DNA of 64,000 bases from Paratinospora sagittata (taxonomy: Eukaryota; Streptophyta; Magnoliopsida; Ranunculales; Menispermaceae): positions 24,094,286 through 24,158,285 of the forward strand of contig CM069603.1 in NCBI GenBank assembly GCA_035771175.1. Reading direction: 5' to 3'. Positions within the stretch are counted from its first letter, which is position 1, and the number at the start of each line of letters is the position of its first letter. The notes beneath the pieces are model-generated. The model had not been told where the DNA came from, ran no database searches, and saw only the letters and a list, made by a program, of their open reading frames with translations. Positions 21,298-34,000 of this stretch are shown here, piece by piece. The translations under genes were made by a program, and so were the position numbers.

Positions 21298-21946
21298 TCA
21301 GTTGGCAAAGAGATCGGGGAACTGCTCCGTCATCTGGTCCACACGCTCCCATGTTTGCTCTTTATTATCGTGAAAATTCTATTTGACTCGCACAAGAGGT
21401 ATCTTTTTATTCCTTAGTTTCTGAACCCGACGCGCCACAATCTGAATCGGCAACTCCTCATAAGTCATATCCTCCCCAACTTGTAGATGACTCACATCAA
21501 GCACATGAGTTGGATCAGGATAAGACTTCTTCAACGGATCATAATTGTACTTCTTTAGCATCGATACATGGAATACATCATTTAACACCCTCGAGCTGAG
21601 AAGGTAGAGCGAACCGGTAAGGTATTGGTCTAATCCTCTCAACAATCCAAAATGCTCTGATAAATCTAGGGGCAAGTTTCCCTTTGACACTAAACCTCAT
21701 CTGACCTTTCTGTGGCGAGACATTAAGCAAAACTAAGTCTCCCTTGGCAAACTCTAACGGCCTATGCCAGTTATCATAATAACTTTTTTGCCTGTCCTGA
21801 GCCGACTTCAGCTTCTGCTGAATCAGCTCGACCTTTTTCATCTGCTCAACAACTGTATAAGGGCCCCATAGCTGCGTATTGCCCACCTCGTACCAACAAG
21901 CTGGTGATCTACAAGGTCTCCCATATGAAGCCTCATACGATGCCAT
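21298..21946 (-). pseudogene. Ty3/gypsy pol: integrase C-terminal region, broken
   Basis: The piece starts at ASYEASYGRPCRSP, which follows the integrase catalytic core in this family. It runs through the GPY/F-like stretch (APRFIRAFWIVERI...YRFALP), then HVSMLKKY, YEELPIQI and LRNKKIPLVRVK, with the extreme tail ending DLFAN and a TGA stop at 21298-21300. The HVSMLKKY...LVRVK tail resembles Tekay/Del-type chromoviruses. It is broken by a frameshift near 21595 (between two frames that overlap at 21578-21690) and by a TAG at 21379-21381 where the family has a Trp. The product would be nonfunctional. Confidence 0.85.
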
Positions 21947-22402
21947 ACCAATACTCGCCTGATAACTGTTATTGTAAGAAAACTCACATAAGGGAAAATG
22001 CTCACTCTCTCGGTCTGACCATCTGTCTTAGGGTGAAATGTTGTACTGAGTCAAAATTGGGAACCGAATCGAGTCTGCAATGCCTGCCAAAACTTCAATG
22101 TGAACCACAGATCTCTATCTGACACGATCAACACGGGCGCTCTCACTATCTCTCTCACATTTAATCTACTCAGTCAATCCACCAAGTCTCTGGCGCTCAT
22201 AGGAAGGAAGTATGCATTCTTGGTTAATCTACCAACCACAACCCAAATAACATCAAATCTACCTTGATACTTTGGTAATCCCATGATGAAATCCATCGTA
22301 ATGTGCTCTCATGATGAAATCCATAGTAATGTGCTCCCACTTCCACTCAGGAATGGGTAATGGCTGCATCAGTCCTCTAGGCTTCTGGTGCTCGACTTTA
22401 AC
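21947..22402 (-). pseudogene. Ty3/gypsy pol: integrase catalytic core, heavily decayed
   Basis: Continuing after the zinc-binding domain on the minus strand are recognisable pieces: [11 protein letters not shown] (first catalytic Asp), [26 protein letters not shown] (second Asp) and TTFHPKTDGQTERV. The segment expected after TERV, up to the EFSYNNSYQASI-like part, is missing around 22005, so an internal deletion removed part of the core. A 28-bp tandem duplication (22283-22338) shifts the frame near the first Asp, and further stop codons interrupt it. This could not make an active strand-transfer enzyme. Confidence 0.8.
22283..22338. repeat. 28-bp tandem duplication in the integrase core
   Basis: ATGATGAAATCCATCGTAAT (22283 on) is repeated from 22311 with two mismatches across the 28-bp units. 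Because 28 is not a multiple of three, it is frame-shifting. Confidence 0.9.
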
Positions 22403-23753
22403 CTACTGACACACTCCACATCTCTGTATGTACTCAGCTATACTCTTCTTCATCCCATGCCACCACGCAGACCTTTTCATGTCATGGTACATCTTGGTAG
22501 CCCCTGGATGAATAGTATACTGAGACTTGTGTGCCTCCTGAAGTAATTCAGCCCTCAACTCAACATCATATGGGATCCAAAGTCTCCTTCTGAAATGCAA
22601 GACATAATCTGACCCTCTCTGCCAATCGGCCTGGTCAGCACTTTCTGCATATCTACAGTACATATTGAAATTCGAGCTATGTCCATGTAGATCCTTAACC
22701 CTATGAATATAGGCAACAGCAAGCTGCACATGCATCTGAGCACATATCTCACTACATGGTGTATTCGAGAGTATACTCATTATCTCTCTCAGTAAATGCC
22801 ACTGCTGGGCCATCTGGAAAGCAACCACTCTAGTCTCTGCTCGCTTTTGGCTCAAAGCGTCAGCCACAACATTGGCTTTACCAGGATGATACTCCAAAAA
22901 GAAATCATAATCCTTAAGCAACTCAAGCCATCTCCTCTGTTGCATATTCAGTTCCTTCTGATCGAAAAGATACCTCAAACTCTTATGATCTGAATACAAA
23001 GTGAACCTCTCACCATAAAGGTAGTGCCTCCATAGCTTCAGTACAAAAACTATGGCTGCCAGCTCCAAATCATGCACAAGGTAATTGTGTTCATGCACCT
23101 TTAGCTGCCTAGATGCATATGCCACCATTCTACCCTCCTGCATCAACACACATCCCAGACCCAATAGTGATGCATCCGTAAAAATCACCAACTCTTTTTC
23201 AGGCTCTGGAAGAATCAACACTAGAGTCGTAGTCAGCTTCTTTTACAAATCACTAAAAGCTTTCTCATAGGCACCCGTCCAAGTGAAGGTTGCATTCTTC
23301 TGAGTTAGCTTAGTCAACAGTGCGGCTATCGTGGAAAAGTCTTTCACAAACTTCCTGTAACAGCCAGCTAAACCCAGAAAACTACGAATCTCTGTCACTT
23401 TGGTAGGTCTTGGCCAACAAATGATTGCCTCAACCTTAGTAAAATCAACTGAGATACCTTCTGCACTAGCCACATGACCTAAGAATTTTACCTCGATCAT
23501 CCAAAAACCACACTTGCTAAGCTTGGCATACAACCTATTCTCCAACAATGTCTACAATGTAACTCTGAGGTGACACCCGTGATCATCCCTAGTCTTAGAG
23601 TAGACTAGGATATCATCAATGAAGACTATAATAAATTGGTCGAGATACGGTTTGAATACCCTCTGCATCAGGTCCATGAACAGGGTTGGTGCATTACTCA
23701 ACCCGAAGGGTATCACCAAGAACTCATATATATCTCGTCCGAAAAGTAGTCTT
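22403..23753 (-). pseudogene. Ty3/gypsy pol: reverse transcriptase, RNase H and integrase zinc-binding domain
   Basis: One minus-strand frame carries, in order, the end of the reverse transcriptase, with [15 protein letters not shown] and the catalytic [10 protein letters not shown] (about 23590-23720). The connection domain follows with [16 protein letters not shown] and [15 protein letters not shown]. RNase H comes next, with [30 protein letters not shown] and VVADALS. The integrase HHCC motif closes the piece ([10 protein letters not shown] ... CGVCQ). The frame is stopped at 23552-23554, 23243-23245 and 22403-22405. A frameshift near 23725-23735 separates it from the preceding TTFRTRY-type residues, and all sequence before 23753 (N-terminal reverse transcriptase, protease, gag) is replaced by satellite. 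It is the remnant of an autonomous gypsy element. Confidence 0.9.
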
Positions 23754-24618
23754 AGAACGAAGACATATCTCATGTCTAATGCATTAGTTTGATCTCTTGT
23801 GTGTACGGTAACCCCTCGATCAATCTGAGCACTAAAACTCTGAAAATTGCAAAGTCTTCAAAATCACTTTCGATATAGTATTTCATTTTTACAAAAATGT
23901 TTTCCGAAATCTTTTAATCATAATTTTAATGAGTTTTGAATTATTTAAAAGTGTTTAATCTTATATCAAAGTGTTTTGAGTCAATGAAATGGTTCTTTAG
24001 TGTCAAAATATTAATTTTTCAAAAATAAGGCTATCCAGCAATTTGCACGTCTTAGACTAAAATCTTATATTTCTAACGAGAAAAATGTGGGCACATCTAC
24101 TTGCTCGAATTTTCTATTCCTTCACAGTTTTGCCAGGTTATCTTAATTGAAATATTCTCTAGTAACACCTAGATGATTCCCATTGTCTCGCACGCCCAAA
24201 AAACTTTAGATTGAACAATGTTTTGAATTTAAATCATTTTTTAGTACTCTTGCTCTTTAACTTTCAACTTCAAATTTTATAAAACACTCATTCTCTGATT
24301 TTCAAAAATACAACACGCACGATATTTGCAAGTTAGATTGAGCTTTTCGAAGAGTTTTTCAAGAGAAGAAAGTAATGATTCTTGCCTTTGCAAAAAAAGG
24401 CTTCGAATTGAATCAAAATTGCCTTCTGTCTCGATGTTCAGCTAGTTCTTCATTTTATCCCTTGTGTGCTAAGATTTGCAGAGGCTATCCATTGTTTAAA
24501 ACTCTAAGTATATGAAGTGGTCTCGATAAGATAACACATCAAAAAGGAACACATCACCTGTTTTGCATCAAGAACACATCGAACAATAGCTTTCGAATTC
24601 TAGAAAGATCAAGCTCGA

Positions 24619-27600
24619 AGAACGAAGACATATCTCATGTCTAATGCATTAGTTTGATCTCTGGTGTGTAAGGTAACCCCTCGATCAATCTTAGCACTAA
24701 AATTCTGAAAATTGCAAAGTCTTCAAAATCACTTTCGATATAGTATTTCATTATTACAAAAATGTTTTCCGGAAGGTTTTAATCATAATTTTAATGAGTT
24801 TTGAATTATTTAAAAGTGTTTATTCTTATATCAAAGTGTTTTGAGTCAATGAAATGGTTCTTTAGTGTCAAAATATTAATTTTTCAAAAATAAGGCTATC
24901 CTGCAATTGGCACGTCTTAGACTAAAATCTGATATTTCTAACGAGAAAAATGTGGGCACTTCTGCTTGCTCGATTTTTCTATTCCTTCACAGTTTTGCAA
25001 GGTTATCCTAATCGAAATTTTCTCTAGTAACACCTAGATGATTCCCATTGTCTCGCACGCCCAAAAAACTTTAGATTGAACAATGTTTTGAATTCAAATC
25101 ATTTTGTACTACTCTTGCTCTTTAACCTTCAACTTCAAGTTTTATAAAACACTCATTCTCTGATTTTCAAAAATACAACACGCACGATATTTGCAAGTTA
25201 GATTGAGCTTTTCGAAGAGTTTTTCAAGAGAAGAAAGTAATGATTCTTGCCTTTGCAAAAAAAGGCTTCGAATTGAATCAAAATAGCATTCTGTCTTGAT
25301 GTTCAGCTAGTTCTTCATTTTATCCCTTGTGTGCTAAGATTTGCAGAGGCTATCCATTGTTTAAAACTCTAAGTATATGAAGTGGTCTCGGTAAGATAAC
25401 ACATCAAAGAGGAACACATCACCTGTTTTGCATCAAGAACACATCAAACAATAGCTTTCGAATTCTACAATGATCAAGCTCGAAGAACGAAGACATATCT
25501 CATGTCTAATGCATTAGTTTGATCTCTGGTGTGTACGGTAACCCCTCGATCAATCTGAGCACTAAAACTCTGAAAATTGCAAAGTCTTCAAAATAACTTT
25601 CGATATAGTATTTCATTTTTACAAAAATGTTTTCCGAAATGTTTTAATCATAATTTTAATGAGTTTTGAATTATTTAAAAGTGTTTATTCTTATATCAAA
25701 ATGTTTTGAGTCAATGAAATGGTTCTTTAGTGTCAAAATATTAATTTTTCAAAAATAAGGCTATCCTGCAATTGGCACGTCTTAGACAAAAATCTGATAT
25801 TTCTAACGAGAAAAATGTGGGCACTTCTGCTTGCTCGATTTTTCTATTCCTTCACAGTTTTGCCAGGTTATCCTAACCGAAATATTCTCTAGTAACACCT
25901 AGATGATTCCCATTGTCTCGCACGCGCAAAAAACTTTAGATTGAACAATGTTTTGAATTCAAATCATTTTGTAGTACTCTTGCTCTTTAACCTTCAACTT
26001 CAAATTTTATAAAACACTTATTCTCTGATTTTCAAAAATACAACACGCACGATATTTGCAAGTTAGATTGAGCTTTTCGAAGAGTTTTTCAAGAGAAGAA
26101 AGTAATGATTCTTGCCTTTGCAAAAAAAGGCTTCGAATTGAATCAAAATTGCAATCTGTCTTGATGTTCAGCTAGTTCTTCATTTTATCCCTTGTGTGCG
26201 AAGATTTGCAGAGGCTATCCATTGTTTAAAACTCTAAGTATATGAACTGGTCTCGATAAGATAACACATCAAAAAGGAACACATCACCTGTTTTGCATCA
26301 AGAACACATCGAACAATAGCTTTCGAATTCTACAAAGATCAAGCTCGATGAACGAAGACATATCTCATGTCTAATGCATTAGTTTGATCTCTGGTGTGTA
26401 AGGTAACCCCTCGATCAATCTTAGCACTAAAACTCTGAAAATTGCAAAGTCTTCAAAATCACTTTCGATATAGTATTTCATTATTACAAAAATGTTTTCC
26501 GAAAGGTTTTAATCATAATTTTAATGAGTTTTGAATTATTTAAAAGTGTTTATTCTTATATCAAAGTGTTTTGAGTCAATGAAATGGTTCTTTAGTGTCA
26601 AAATATTAATTTTTCAAAAATAAGGCTATCCTGCAATTGGCACGTCTTAGACGAAAATCTGATATTTCTGACGAGAAAAATGTGGGCACTTCTGCTTGCT
26701 CGATTTTTCTATTCCTTCACAGTTTTGCAAGGTTATCCTAATCGAAATTTTCTCTAGTAACACCTAGATGATTCCCATTGTCTCGCACGCCCAAAAAACT
26801 TTAGATTGAACAATGTTTTGAATTCAAATCATTTTGTACTACTCTTGATCTTTAACCTTCAACTTCAAATTTTATAAAACACTCATTCTCTGATTTTCAA
26901 AAATACAACACGCACGATATTTGCAAGTTAGATTGAGCTTTTCGAAGAGTTTTTCAAGAGAAGAAAGTAATGATTCTTGCCTTTGCAAAAAAAGGCTTCG
27001 AATTGAATCAAAATAGCATTCTGTCTTGATGTTCAGCTAGTTCTTCATTTTATCCCTTGTGTGCTAAGATTTGCAGAGGCTATCCATTGTTTAAAACTCT
27101 AAGTATATGAAGTGGTCTCGGTAAGATAACACATCAAAGAGGAACACATCACCTGTTTTGCATCAAGAACACATCAAACAATAGCTTTCGAATTCTACAA
27201 TGATCAAGCTCGAAGAACGAAGACATATCTCATGTCTAATGCATTAGTTTGATCTCTGGTGTGTACGGTAACCCCTCGATCAATCTGAGCATTAAAACTC
27301 TGAAAATTGCAAAGTCTTCAAAATCACTTTCGATATAGTATTTCATTTTTACAAAAATGTTTTCCGAAATGTTTTAATCATAATTTTAATGAGTTTTGAA
27401 TTATTTAAAAGTGTTTATTCTTATATCAAAGTGTTTTGACTCAATGAAATGGTTCTTTAGTGTCAAAATATTAATTTTTCAAAAATAAGGCTATCCTGCA
27501 ATTGGCACGTCTTAGACAAAAATCTGATATTTCTAACGAGAAAAATGTGGGCACTTCTGCTTGCTCGATTTTTCCATTCCTTCACAGTTTTGCCCGGTTA

Positions 27601-28078
27601 TCCTAACCGAAATATTCTCTAGTAACACCTAGATGATTCCCATTGTCTCGCACGCGCAAAAAACTTTAGATTGAACAATGTTTTGAATTCAAATCATTTT
27701 GTAGTACTCTTGCTCTTTAACCTTCAACTTCAAATTTTATAAAACACTCATTCTCTGATTTTCAAAAATACAACACGCACGATATTTGCAAGTTAGATTG
27801 AGCTTTTCGAAGAGTTTTTCAAGAGAAGAAAGTAATGATTCTTGCCTTTGCAAAAAAAGGCTTCGAATTGAATCAAAATAGCATTCTGTCTTGATGTTCA
27901 GCTAGTTCTTCATTTTATCCCTTGTGTGCTAAGATTTGCAGAGGCTATCCATTGTTTAAAACTCTAAGTATATGAAGTGGTCTCGGTAAGATAACACATC
28001 AAAGAGGAACACATCACCTGTTTTGCATCAAGAACACATCAAACAATAGCTTTCGAATTCTACAATGATCAAGCTCGA
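24619..28078 (+). repeat. Satellite domain with dimer higher-order repeat (about 1730 bp)
   Basis: Monomers alternate between GTGTAAGGTAACC...ATCTTAGC with TTATTACAAAAATG (24619, 26349) and GTGTACGGTAACC...ATCTGAGC with TTTTTACAAAAATG (25484, 27214). Monomer 28079 repeats the second type, so the alternation breaks after two dimers. Confidence 0.8.
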
Positions 28079-31000
28079 AGAACGAAGACATATCTCATGT
28101 CTAATGCATTAGTTTGATCTCTTGTGTGTACGGTAACCCCTCGATCAATCTGAGCATTAAAACTCTGAAAATTGCAAAGTCTTCAAAATCACTTTCGATA
28201 TAGTATTTCATTTTTACAAAAATGTTTTCCGAAATGTTTTAATCATAATTTTAATGAGTTTTGAATTATTTAAAAGTGTTTATTCTTATATCAAAGTGTT
28301 TTGACTCAATGAAATGGTTCTTTAGTGTCAAAATATTAAATTTTCAAAAATAAGGCTATCCTGCAATTGGCACGTCTTAGACAAAAATCTGATATTTCTA
28401 ACGAGAAAAATGTGGGCACTTCTGCTTGCTCGATTTTTCTATTCCTTCACAGTTTTGCCAGGTTATCCTAACCGAAATATTCTCTAGTAACACCTAGATG
28501 ATTCCCATTGTCTCGCACGCGCAAAAAACTTTAGATTGAACAATGTTTTGAATTCAAATCATTTTGTAGTACTCTTGCTCTTTAACCTTCAACTTCAAAT
28601 TTTATAAAACACTTATTCTCTGATTTTCAAAAATACAACACGCACGATATTTGCAAGTTAGATTGAGCTTTTCGAAGAGTTTTTCAAGAGAAGAAAGTAA
28701 TGATTCTTGCCTTTGCAAAAAAAGGCTTCGAATTGAATCAAAATTGCAATCTGTCTTGATGTTCAGCTAGTTCTTCATTTTATCCCTTGTGTGCGAAGAT
28801 TTGCAGAGGCTATCCATTGTTTAAAACTCTAAGTATATGAAGTGGTCTCGATAAGATAACACATCAAAAAGGAACACATCACCTGTTTTGCATCAAGAAC
28901 ACATCGAACAATAGCTTTCGAATTCTACAAAGATCAAGCTCGAAGAACGAAGTCATATCTCATGTCTAATGCATTAGTTTGATCTCTGGTGTGTAAGGTA
29001 ACCCCTCGATCAATCTTAGCACTAAAACTCTGAAAATTGCAAAGTCTTCAAAATCACTTTCGATATAGTATTCCATTATTACAAAAATGTTTTCCGAAAG
29101 GTTTTAATCATAATTTTAATGAGTTTTGAATTATTTAAAAGTGTTTATTCTTATATCAAAGTGTTTTGAGTCAATGAAATGGTTCTTTAGTGTCAAAATA
29201 TTAATTTTTCAAAAATAAGGCTATCCTGCAATTGGCACGTCTTAGACTAAAATCTTATATTTCTAACGAGAAAAATGTGGGCACTTCTGCTTGCTCGATT
29301 TTTCTATTACTTCACAGTTTTGCAAGGTTATCCTAATCGAAATTTTCTCTAGTAACACCTAGATGATTCCCATTGTCTCGCACGCGCAAAAAACTTTAGA
29401 TTGAACAATGTTTTGAATTCAAATCATTTTGTAGTACTCTTGCTCTTTAACCTTCAACTTCAAATTTTATAAAACACTTATTCTCTGATTTTCAAAAATA
29501 CAACACGCACGATATTTGCAAGTTAGATTGAGCTTTTCGAAGAGTTTTTCAAGAGAAGAAAGTAATGATTCTTGCCTTTGCAAAAAAAGGCTTCGAATTG
29601 AATCAAAATCGCAATCTGTCTTGATGTTCAGCTAGTTCTTCATTTTATCCCTTGTGTGCTAAGATTTGCAGAGGCTATCCATTGTTTAAAACTCTATGTA
29701 TATGAAGTGGTCTTGGTAAGATAACAAATCAAAGAGGAACACATCACCTGTTTTGCATCAAGAACACATCAAACAATAGCTTTCGAATTCTACAATGATC
29801 AAGCTCGAAGAACGAAGACATATCTCATGTCTAAAGCATTAGTTTGATCTCTGGTGTGTAAGGTAACCCCTCGATCAATCTTAGCACTAAAACTCTGAAA
29901 ATTGCAAAGTCTTCAAAATCACTTTCGATATAGTATTTCATTATTACAAAAATGTTTTCCGAAAGATTTTAATCATAATTTTAATGAGTTTTGAATTATT
30001 TAAAAGTGTTTATTCTTATATCAAAGTGTTTTGAGTCAATGAAATGGTTCTTTAGTGTCAAAATATTAATTTTTCAAAAATAAGGCTATCCTGCAATTGG
30101 CACGTCTTAGACTAAAATCTGATATTTCTAACGAGAAAAATGTGGGCACTTCTGCTTGCTCGATTTTTCTATTCCTTCACAGTTTTGCAAGGTTATCCTA
30201 ATCGAAATTTTCTCTAGTAACACCTAGATGATTCCCATTGTCTCGCACGCCCAAAAAACTTTAGATTGAACAATGTATTGAATTCAAATCATTTTGTACT
30301 ACTCTTGCTCTTTAACCTTCAACTTCAAATTTTATAAAACACTCATTCTCTGATTTTCAAAAATACAACACGCACGATATTTGCAAGTTAGATTGAGCTT
30401 TTCGAAGAGTTTTTCAAGAGAAGAAAGTAATGATTCTTGCCTTTGCAAAAAAAGGCTTCGAATTGAATCAAAATTGCATTCTGTCTTGATGTTCAGCTAG
30501 TTCTTGATTTTATCCCTTGTGTGCTAAGATTTGCAGAGGCTATCCATTGTTAAAAACTCTAAGTATATGAAGTGGTCTCAATAAGATAACACATCAAAAA
30601 GGAACACATCACCTGTTTTGCATCAAGAACACATCAAACAATAGCTTTCGAATTCTACAAAGATCAAGCTCGAAGAACGAAGGCATATCTCATGTCTAAT
30701 GCATTAGTTTGATCTCTGGTGTGTAGGGTAACCCCTCGATCAATCTCAGCACTAAAACTCTGAAAATTGCAAAGTCTTCAAAATCACTTTCGATATAGTA
30801 TTTCATTTTGAAAAAAATGTTTTCTGAAAGGTTTTAATCATAATTTTAATGAGTTTTGAATTATTTAAAAGTGTTTAATCTTATATCAAAGTGTTTTGAG
30901 TCAATGAAATGGTTCTTTAGTGTCAAAATATTAATTTTTCAAAAATAAGGCTATCCAGCAATTTGCACGTCTTAGACTAAAATCTTATATTTCTAACGAG

Positions 31001-34000
31001 AAAAATGTGGGCACTTCTGCTTGCTCGATTTTTCTATTCCTTCACAGTTTTGCCAGGTTATCTTAATTGAAATATTGTCTAGTAACACCTAGATGATTCC
31101 CATGGTCTCGCACGCCCAAAAAACTTTAGATTGAACAATGTTTTGAATTCAAATCATTTTTTAGTACTCTTGCTCTTTAACCTTCAACTTCAAATTTTAT
31201 AAAACACTCATTCTCTGATTTTCTAAAATACAACACGCACGATATTTGCAAGTTAGATTGAGCTTTTCGAAGAGTTTTTCAAGAGAAGAAAGTAATGATT
31301 CTTGCCTTTGCAAACAAAGGCTTCGAATTGAATCAAAATTGCATTCTGTCTTGATGTTCAGCTAGTTCTTCATTTTATCCCTTGTGTGCTAAGATTTGCA
31401 GAGGCTATCGATTGTTTAAAACTCTAAGTATATGAAGTGGTCTCGGTAAGATAACAAATCAAAGAGGAAAACATCACCTGTTTTGCATGAAGAACACATC
31501 AAACAATAGCTTTCGAATTCTACAATGATCAAGCTCGAAGAACGAAGACATATCTCATGTCTAACGCATTAGTTTGATTTCTGGTGTGTAAGGTAACCCC
31601 TCGATCAATCTTAGCACTAAAACTCTGAAAATTGCAAAGTCGTCAAAATCACTTTCGATATAGTATTTCATTATTACAAATATGTTTTCCGGAAGGTTTT
31701 AATCATAATTTTAATGAGTTTTGAATTATTTAAAAGTGTTTATTCTTATATCAAAGTGTTTTGAGTCAATGAAATGGTTCTTTAGTGTCAAAATATTAAA
31801 TTTTCAAAAATAAGGCTATCCTGCAATTGGCACGTCTTAGACTAAAATCTGATATTTCTAACGAGAAAAATGTGGGCACTTCTGCTTGCTCGATTTTTCT
31901 ATTCCTTCACAGTTTTGCAAGGTTATCCTAATCGAAATTTTCTCTAGTAACACCTAGATGATTCCCATTGTCTCGCACGCCCAAAAAACTTTAGATTGAA
32001 CAATGTTTTGAATTCAAATCATTTTGTACTACTCTTGCTCTTTAACCTTCAACTTCAAATTTTATAAAACACTCATTCTCTGATTTTCAAAAATTTAACA
32101 CGCACGATATTTGCAAGTTAGATTGAGCTTTTCGAAGAGTTTTTCAAGAGAAGAAAGTAATGATTCTTGCCTTTGCAAACAAAGGCTTCGAATTGAATCA
32201 AAATTGCATTCTGTCTTGATGTTCAGCTAGTTCTTCATTTTATCCCTTGTGTGCTAAGATTTGCAGAGGCTATCCATTGTTTAAAACTCTAAGTATATGA
32301 AGTGGTCTCGATAAGATAAACATCAAAAAGGAACACATCACCTGTTTTGCATCAAGAACACATCAAACAATAGCTTTCGAATTCTACAAAGATCAAGCTC
32401 AAAGAACGAAGACATATCTCATGTCTAATGCATTAGTTTGATCTCTGGTGTAGGGTAACCCCTCGATCAATCTTAGCACTAAAACTATAAAAATTGCAAA
32501 GTCTTCAAAATCACTTTCGATATAGTATTTCATTTTGAAAAAAATGTTTTCTGAAAGGTTTTAATCATAATTTTAATGAGTTTTGAAATATTTAAAAGTG
32601 TTTAATCTTATATCAAAGTGTTTTGAGTCAATGAAATGGTTCTTTAGTGTCAAAATAATAATTTTTCAAATATAAGGCTATCCAGCAATTGGCACGTCTT
32701 AGACTAAAATCTGATATTTCTAACGAGAAAAATGTGGGCACTTCTGCTCGCTCGATTTTTCTATTCCTTCACAGTTTTGCCAGGTTATCTTAATTGAAAT
32801 ATTCTCTAGTAACACCTAGATGATTCCCATTGTCTCGCACGCCCAAAAAACTTTAGATTGAACAATGTTTTGAATTCAAATCATTTTGTAGTACTCTTGC
32901 TCTTTAACCTTCAACTTCAAATTTTATAAAACACTTATTCTCTGATTTTCAAAAATTTAACACGCACGATATTTGCAAGTTAGATTGAGCTTTTCGAAGA
33001 GTTTTTCAAGAGAAGAAAGTAATGATTCTTGCCTTTGCAGAAAAAGGCTTCGAATTGAATCAAAATTGCAATCTGTCTTGATGTTCAGCTAGTTCTTCAT
33101 TTTATCCCTTGTGTGCGAAGATTTGCAGAGGCTATCCATTGTTTAAAACTCTAAGTATATGAAGTGGTCTCGATAAGATAACACATAAAAAAGGAACACA
33201 TCACCTGTTTTGCATCAAGAACACATCAAACAATAGCTTTCGAATTCTACAAAGATCAAGCTCGAAGAACGAAGACATATCTCATGTCTAATGCATTAGT
33301 TTGATCTCTGGGGTGTAGGGTAACCCCTCGATCAATCTCAGCACTAAAACTCTGAAAATTGCAAAGTCTTCAAAATTACTTTCGATATAGTATTTCATTT
33401 TGAAAAAAATGTTTTATGAAAGGTTTTAATCACAACTTTAATGAGTTTTGAATTATTTAAAAGTGTTTAATCTTATATCAAAGTGTTTTGAGTCAATGAA
33501 ATGGTTCTTTAGTGTCAAAATATTAATTTTTCAAAAATAAGGCTATCCAGCAATTTGCACGTCTTAGACTAAAATCTTATATTTCTAACGAGAAAAATGT
33601 GGGCACTTCTGCTTGCTCGATTTTTCTATTCCTTCACAGTTTTGCCAGGTTATCTTAATTGAAATATTCTCTAGTAACACCTAGATGATTCGCATGGTCT
33701 CGCACGGCCAAAAAACTTTAGATTGAACAATGTTTTGAATTCAAATCATTTTTTAGTACTCTTGCTCTTTAACCTTCAACTTCAAATTTTATAAAACACT
33801 CATTCTCTGATTTTCAAAAATTTAACACGCACGACATTTGCAAGTTAGATTGAGCTTTTCGAAGAGTTTTTCAAGAGAAGAAAGTAATGATTCTTGCCTT
33901 TGCAAAAAAAGGCTTCGAATTGAATCAAAATTGCAATCTGTCTTGATGTTCAGCTAGTTCTTCATTTTATCCCTTGTGTGCTAAGATTTGCAGAGGCTAT

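Noticed and set aside
21904..22122. A 72-codon + frame overlapping integrase
   Set aside because: It is antisense to decayed pol and is a shadow frame.
23754..23773. Apparent N-terminus (MRYVFVL) of the reverse transcriptase frame
   Set aside because: These codons lie in satellite DNA beyond the junction at 23754. The open frame simply runs across the join.
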